Source: Chrysaora quinquecirrha (Eukaryota; Cnidaria; Scyphozoa; Semaeostomeae; Pelagiidae). From it: a stretch of DNA of 64,000 nt. The translations under genes and the position numbers were made by a program. A model generated the notes under the pieces. It was given only the letters and a program-made list of their open reading frames with translations. It did not search any database and was not told the DNA's origin. This document shows positions 58,416 through 64,000 of the stretch, one piece after another (the stretch's first letter is position 1; every line of letters begins with the position of its first letter). Where the stretch lies: contig JACTAT010000059.1 of NCBI GenBank assembly GCA_014526335.1, positions 2,057,596-2,121,595 of the forward strand, read 5' to 3'.

Positions 58416-60875
58416 TTATCTGTCCCAAGCTGTTACAAGGTGAGTTCTCCTTGTTTCACGCATGAGATCGTCATTTGCTGATTTTGTTGTTGGAGGAGCT
58501 TTGCGTTTCTTGAGTAAACCATTTAAGTACTTTGGAGCTATGTTTTTCATACACTTGAAGGACAGTAGCAATATCTTATACTGAGTTCTGCAAATGACAG
58601 GTAGCCAGTGACGTTTTCTCAAGACTTGTATTTTGTGACATTGTTTTCTAACTCCCATGAGGAGCCTTGCAGCAGCATTTTGATCTTTCTGCAAATTTTT
58701 CAACTTACAGGATGGCAGTCCATGTATCAAGGCATTGTTGCCATCAACCCTTGAAATAACAAATACATGTATGGCCTTTTCTGCAGCCTCTCTGGTCAGG
58801 TACCTTCTAGCAATGCTGATGTTGTACAAATTGTAACTCTCTGATTTACAGACCATATTTACTTGTGACGTAAGATTAAAATGCTTGTCCAAAATTACTC
58901 CAAGATTTTTTAAGTTTTGACTTGGCTCGATGATGCTAACAGCAACATTGAGAGTTTTGTTAGAGACTTTCAAGCATTGCTGTGGAGTGGCAATTACCAA
59001 CTTCATGGTTTATCACCATTTAGCATGAGTCTATTTGCTGACATCCATAAACTGACTTCTCGTATGCACTGCTCAATGCGCTCTAACGAACAGGCCACAC
59101 TGGAATTGTTTGGTGTGAAAGACATATATATTTGTGTGTCATCCGCATAGAGATGAAATTGGAGTCCCTTGCTTTTTATTATATCTCTAAGTGGTAATGT
59201 GTAAACTAGGAACAATAAGGGTCCTAACACGAATCCTTGTAGAAGGCCACACTCAAGAGCAATGCTCTTTGACGTTACACTTTTTAATTGTTTCCATCTG
59301 AAAGCGAACAGACAGGTACGACTCAAACCATTTCAGTGCTTTTCCTTGAACACCACACCTTTTTTTTATTCTTCTCAGAAGAACATCGTGACTGATAGTA
59401 TTGAAAGCAGCAGATAAAACAAGCAATACGAGAGTTGAAATTTGTTTATTATCTATTGCTTCCAGCAAATCATTTTGGACTTTAATCAAGCAGTTTCTGT
59501 GCTATGGCCTTGTATGTATGCTGACTGTAGTGGTTCAAAGAGTTCGTTATCTGTCATGTGTTCGACTAATTGACTGGCAGCAGCACTCTCGATTAGTTTT
59601 GAAGCATGAGCTAAATTTGAAACAGGCCCAAAATTGGGCTTTACCACTTTGAGTCCAATTTTTTCAACAATGGGATTAAGATTGCAACTTAAATTCCTTA
59701 GGCATATTTTGCAGATTGGAGCGATTTATTGATGATTTGAGTCATAAATTTCTATGTTGCTGTATGACAATGCTTCAAAATCCGGGTTGGAATTGGGTCT
59801 AAAGCACACAATGCTCTTGAAAATTTTTTCAAAAGACTGTCCACCTCTGTCTCACTCAATTTGCGAAATGAAGTGATAGCAAATTCAAATTTTGAATCCT
59901 CTGATTGATAACAATAACGATCACGATCATCAGTAGTCAAGTCCAATTTTATATGATCTTGGATCTTTGCTATTTTTTCCGTAAAGAATTCAATGAACCC
60001 ATTTACTAGTTGAAATGCTGAGTGATGCTGACGGACCACAACTTCGTCCTTCCTTTTGAGGACTTTTTCAACAGCCTTAAATAACTTTCGAGAATTTCCT
60101 GAGTACTCTAGCGCAAGAGTAGAATAGAATTCAGTGTCTCTGAATTCTATACCTTCTAACATTTTCCTCAACTTATCCTTCTGCTTCACAAAATTTTCTC
60201 TGTCAACAGGTAACCTAGTTCTTCTCCATCGCCTTTCCAGCCATCTCCTCTTTCTTTTTTCTTCTTTAATTTCATTCCTAAATCCTTGTTGTTTGTTGCA
60301 TAAAGTAATGACTTTTTTCTGCTTAGGCACGTGCTTGTCAATAAGATTTCTTGAGATTGTGGTGCATGAAGTGCAAGGCTGTTTATGTCACAGGACTGGT
60401 CCAAAGCTTCGAATTTTTTAAACAGCTTTGAATCAGGCTTATATTATGTGGTCTTCTGATTAGTAATTGAAATTTGACTGAGAAATGATCTGAGATATTT
60501 TTTCCATTGTAACATTGGTCACAAATTTCGACGATGTCCTAGTGATAATCAAATCAAGTGTGTGTCCACTCTCGTGCGTCCTTTCGCTGACACATTGTGT
60601 GAGATCATACACTGTTAATATATCCAAAAAGTGGGATGCATCAGCATCATTTTCATCATTCACGTGAAAGTTGAAGTCGCAAACGACTACTAAATTATAA
60701 GGGCCAACATCATGACGATCCAAAATATTGGTGAAATCATCAAAAAAGTAGAAGTGGGAATAGCTTTCCCATTTCTAGGATTTGTTCCTGTGCAATTTAT
60801 GCATATTAGCATAAAAGAATTATTCTCATATGTCATATAGGCGTCAATATACTCCATAGATTCAAACATAGTCAA
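58416..60875 (-). pseudogene. LINE ORF2 (endonuclease-RT) pseudogene, 5'-truncated
   Basis: Minus strand, 5' to 3': endonuclease C-terminal half with NLVVVCDFNFHVND and ERTHESGHTLDLIITR (60460-60723); linker RRWLERRWRRTRLP (59752-60330) ending DPIPTRILKHC; RT LSAAFNTISHDVLLRRIKKR (motif A), LLQGFVLGPLLFLVYTLPL (motif B), LQFHLYADDTQIYMSF (motif C); and thumb NLGVILDKHFNLTSQ, then HWLPVICRTQYKILL. The domain order is that of a CR1/Jockey-type ORF2. Several frameshifts separate the parts. It ends near 58390 with little 3' untranslated sequence and is cut at the 5' side near 60890. Confidence 0.9.
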
Positions 60876-60889
60876 TAGAAGTGAGGTCT

Positions 60890-61603
60890 GGAAGTCTATA
60901 GTCGTAATTTCTTTTGTTCTATTGAATTCCAGCGCACAACTTGAATGCGCAAATTATTTTGGTCATGTGATCTAACTGAGGGGACAACGTTCGAGAATCG
61001 ACTGCAGAAGACACCAGGAAAGATCAGTAACGACGAGAAATGTTGAGTTTATTATTCAAATTCGTGGATGATGATAAGTGCAACATCACATATGATGTGC
61101 AGTTCAACTCGGCTGCGGATATAAGCTTATTTCTCCTGAATGGGATCATTCTTCTGTGCTAAAGATGTCTCTCCCGATACCAAGAATTAAGAATCAGAGC
61201 AACATTTCTGCCAGGAGAGTTCCGCTATTTCTTTTTAAGCAGGAAAATAGTCAGTCTAAGCTACAATTAATAATTTCAATCAAAAAAAGGAGCAAAGCCA
61301 TCCCGAAACTAAAATTAGACTTTATAGAGGAAAATTCATTCAGTTCTGAATCTTTGCATATCGTTTACTCGTTCCTATTATTTGCCCGTTTTTCTCTTTG
61401 CGAAAGCCCTCTACCCAATTCGATCACCACACGCTTCAAAAACTCAGCAAAACTTATTAAAAAATCTTCAGAGCTTCCTCCTTGCGAAAAATAATAGAAT
61501 TCGAAGACTCTTGATCGGAAGAAAACACACCTAGGGGGAAGAAGGGGGAGAAAGAATTGCTCTCAATTGACAGAGAAAAGGAAAAACTACTGGCTGGAAT
61601 TAG
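60890..61603. other. no gene recognised
   Basis: A 112-codon plus-strand frame (61156-61494) has biased Ser/Lys/Leu composition and no motif. Confidence 0.4.
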
Positions 61604-61793
61604 AATGCGACAATGCAGAAAGAAATACAACTCCATTGACCTTAACATTTCGTTGCTAAGATAGCAGGTCGTTTCAGATCGTTTCAGGTCGTTTCACCTC
61701 GATTCCAAATTTGACAGCTCATTTCAGGTCGTTTCAGGTTGTTTCAGGAGGTTGGAGCTCGTTTCAGGTCGTTTCAGGTCGTTTCACCTTTTA
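61604..61793 (-). repeat. solo end of the ACCTGAAACG-repeat element
   Basis: Very similar to the right end of element 52467-54159: GAATGCGACAATGC, CTTAACATTTCGTTGCTAAG, ATTCCAAATTTGACAGCTC, then GGTCGTTTCA repeats. The opposite end is not found within several kb on either side. Confidence 0.8.
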
Positions 61794-62233
61794 TAAAGTA
61801 CGCATGTGGGGAACAATAGTGGCGAAAGAAAGGCGAGAGTGGAAAGAGGAAGGCAGTAGAGGTGTTGGTCAGTTGGATAAAGATAACATGGAGACAGAGT
61901 AGGGTGGTCATGGAGGTGAAGATAGTATTAAACGGAATTTAAATATTTTATTTATTAAAGTGGATATGTACGAAATTTTTGGTTTCCTGCAAAGAGTTAT
62001 TTCTGAATCTGTCAAAATTGCAAAAATTATTCGCATCGGCCTTAGCTATAAAATTTTATGATAAATTAAAATTCTCAAAATACCCCGCTTTTGGCATGAA
62101 ATTTGGTTCAGGTCCTGGTTTGTGCAGGAGATTGGGGATGATACTTTCCTGACGTCAAGTCAGGAACTCTCGTCGAGGAAGGGCTTTTAGGCCTGCTTGC
62201 TGTTCTGTTTGTAGCAAGTTCGCTTGAAGAAAC

Positions 62234-64000
62234 ATGCCTAACAGATGTGTTGTAGCCAGTTGCAATAATTATGCTGATCGCAGTTAAGGTATTGCTTTAC
62301 ATAGAATTCCTTTTTATGGTGCTACGCACCAAGAAGCCGTTACAAGGAGACGAAAATGGACAAACTTCGTTAATCAGAAGAGAGCGAGTTGGACTGACAC
62401 GAAAAACAGCGTTATTTGTTCATTGCATTTTGCTCCTGAGATGTTGGAGAGGAGATATACATTGTGTCATGGAGATGATAAACCGTTATTACCTTGGTTG
62501 ATATCAGACGATATCGGTTGTGCTGCATATCCATCAATACACTTCCCTGTTGGTGGTGATGCTGATGCCAGTGAAGACGATACTCAAAGCAGCAGCAGAG
62601 CTCGTAGACAGGTATGATCCTTGTAAAATCTTTCCTATTTTATTTAATATTGATTTGTTTTCCAAGCTTAACTATGTCGTAAGTCCGGTTAACAATAAAC
62701 ATTTATCTTATTTGGCATTTTAGTTAGTAAGACATGTATTGAAAACGGTGCCAGAGCCAGGCCCAAGCGGTGGCGTTGAATCTGAAGCAGATGCGGAGAG
62801 TGACAAGGAAGGTCCATTGATGGAATTAGAAGAGAGAGAAGAGAGGAATGAGGAAGAACACTTGTCAGATCATGAGCAAATCATTTCAGAGGAGACAAGC
62901 CTTGGCAATCAAGTAAAAACTGTAATTAGTACTATTCTTTGTTATATTTCTTGAACTGCAAGCTCAATTACATGTTGATTTTAAATAGTTTAAATAGTTC
63001 TTTTCAAGTGCTAGATAGCTCATAATTTTGTTCAATAAAGGGAAATGGACAATGAAGAATGTATCCACAAAAACAAAGAATATCGCCTGATGAAAAATAA
63101 GCTGATCAGCCTAAAAACCCAAGTAAAAGAACTCAAAAATGAGAAAAGACAACTGAAAAGGAAAATTGGTGTGTCAACATTATATGTTGACATATTCGCT
63201 TATATGGACATTTTGATTTGTTTGGTTTTAGCTTATATCCTTATTTTTGTAAATTCTTTATCATACAGGCCATCTAACTACTGTTGTGAGAGAATCTCCT
63301 GTTAAAATTAACTGTGACCTGTCTGATACTGAATTGTCTAAAGCATTTCTGATTCAAGTGATGATGAACCAAATGATGAAGATATGTCTAAAGATGTGGA
63401 ATATTTACCACAGGATGAAGGGGACATAGAATTAGAAGCAGATTATGAAGAAGATGATAAAGATGATGACCAAGCTGTTATTGTAAACAGGTGAAGATAT
63501 TTGTTCAGATCTGAATGAGATCTTGCTGTTTTTCAATAAGAAATGTCCAGGGCTGTAACATATATCGATATTTTTCAGGCAAGAATCTGCTGGGAAAAAT
63601 CTTCGTACTGAAGCAAAGCACACCACTTTTCTGACACAACTGCTACAAATTTTAGAAATTGAGCGCCAAAAAATTCCGAGCTTCCTCGCTGGTCCCGTTA
63701 ATTTCACACCTTTCGATCCGACCTTTTCAATAAATAGGCAAGAAACCACATTTCTCATTGCGATGATGGGAAACGGATCTCTCCCGAAACGTTGCCCAAC
63801 TAAATATCAAGGGCTTGTCATGATAAGTGGTGACTATCATGTCTAATACAGTGTCAGAAACAGCCTTGATAAGTCCGAATATATTCACTACTGCTACTGT
63901 TGTTCAATATTTGTAACATATGGAAAGGGGAAAATCCACTGATAGAAGTAAAAGAGATAGGGACAATGGTTGCAATCACAACTGCTTGTGGACATTGTGG
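62234..64000 (+). pseudogene. second THAP-domain transposase gene (same family), cut by window end
   Basis: Exon 1 62234-62611 is 126 codons, the same length as exon 1 of the THAP gene at 6112. It has NRCVVASCNN, WTDTKNSVICSLHF (THAP C-x4-C, C-x2-H) and a TAA at 62285-62287. Exon 2 62724-62912 is acidic. Exon 3 63041-63168 is a coiled coil (KLISLKTQVKELKNEKRQLK). Exon 4 63269-63490 is acidic with a frameshift near 63335. Exon 5 from 63579 has GKNLRTEAKHTTFLTQLL and, after a 243-bp insertion, FNICNIWKGENPLIEV and a CGHC at the window edge, paralleling FCPVCKAENPL of copy 1. The RNase-H-like core should follow outside the window. Confidence 0.8.
63647..63889. mobile_element. 243-bp insertion with 8-bp duplication in the second THAP gene
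   Basis: ACTGCTAC occurs just before (63639-63646) and just after (63890-63897). Removing the insert and one copy leaves the family frame continuous. The ends are not obvious inverted repeats, so the type is unknown. Confidence 0.55.

Overview
This window is eukaryotic: AT-rich, with GT-AG introns, spliced gene remnants, non-LTR retrotransposons and many DNA transposons. There is no sign of bacterial or organellar organisation. The gene families seen (THAP proteins with an RNase-H-like core, DUF6589-like proteins, stand-alone P2X7 C-terminal domains, ZMYM1-like hAT transposases, rve integrase genes, a sacsin-like exon) fit a marine invertebrate. I favour a cnidarian, perhaps an anthozoan/octocoral, but this is inferred from memory of family distribution only.

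Layout. 1-958: 3' part of a hAT transposon entering from outside the window. 1235-1577: a MITE with perfect 8-bp duplications. 2052-2313: a sacsin-like exon running into a 500-N gap (2314-2813). 2923-3429: a small acidic protein with a degenerate zinc finger. 3569-3621: a long heat-shock-element array. 6112-15752: a multi-exon THAP/RNase-H-like (Kolobok-like) transposase gene, broken by nonsense codons and split by a 5.7-kb element (8004-13663). That element has inverted minisatellites at its ends, carries an integrase gene and is itself split by a 3.1-kb long-inverted-repeat element (8869-11966). 15881-17028: a P2X7 C-terminal-domain gene convergent with the THAP gene. 18366-20054: two unrecognised exons. 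21170-22770: a LINE holding a hAT MITE.

25651-26812 (-): a BED-finger gene remnant. 27095-41720 (-): a long, broken DUF6589-like gene that hosts two DNA transposons. One is a hAT element (28215-31340, 8-bp duplication, in coding sequence or close to it). The other is a 6.7-kb element (33808-40556) lying in an intron, with ~310-bp terminal inverted repeats, a TAT duplication and a gene with a FEN1/PIN-like nuclease region; it looks like an Academ-type transposon. A 5'-truncated LINE (39067-40468) sits inside its right terminal repeat.

42577-64000: a possible small secreted peptide, LINE and hAT fragments, a LINE ORF1/endonuclease region split by a foldback hAT-type element (52467-54159), a Tc1-like fragment, a tRNA-derived SINE-like sequence, a long LINE ORF2 pseudogene (58416-60875), and a second THAP gene of the same family (62234 to the window end) with its own small insertion.

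Overall this is a transposon-on-transposon region. The genes do not form a pathway. The value lies in the precisely delimited nested insertions, which give a relative age order, and in two cassettes: the nuclease-type transposon at 33808-40556 and the convergent THAP-transposase/P2X7-domain pair at 6112-17028.
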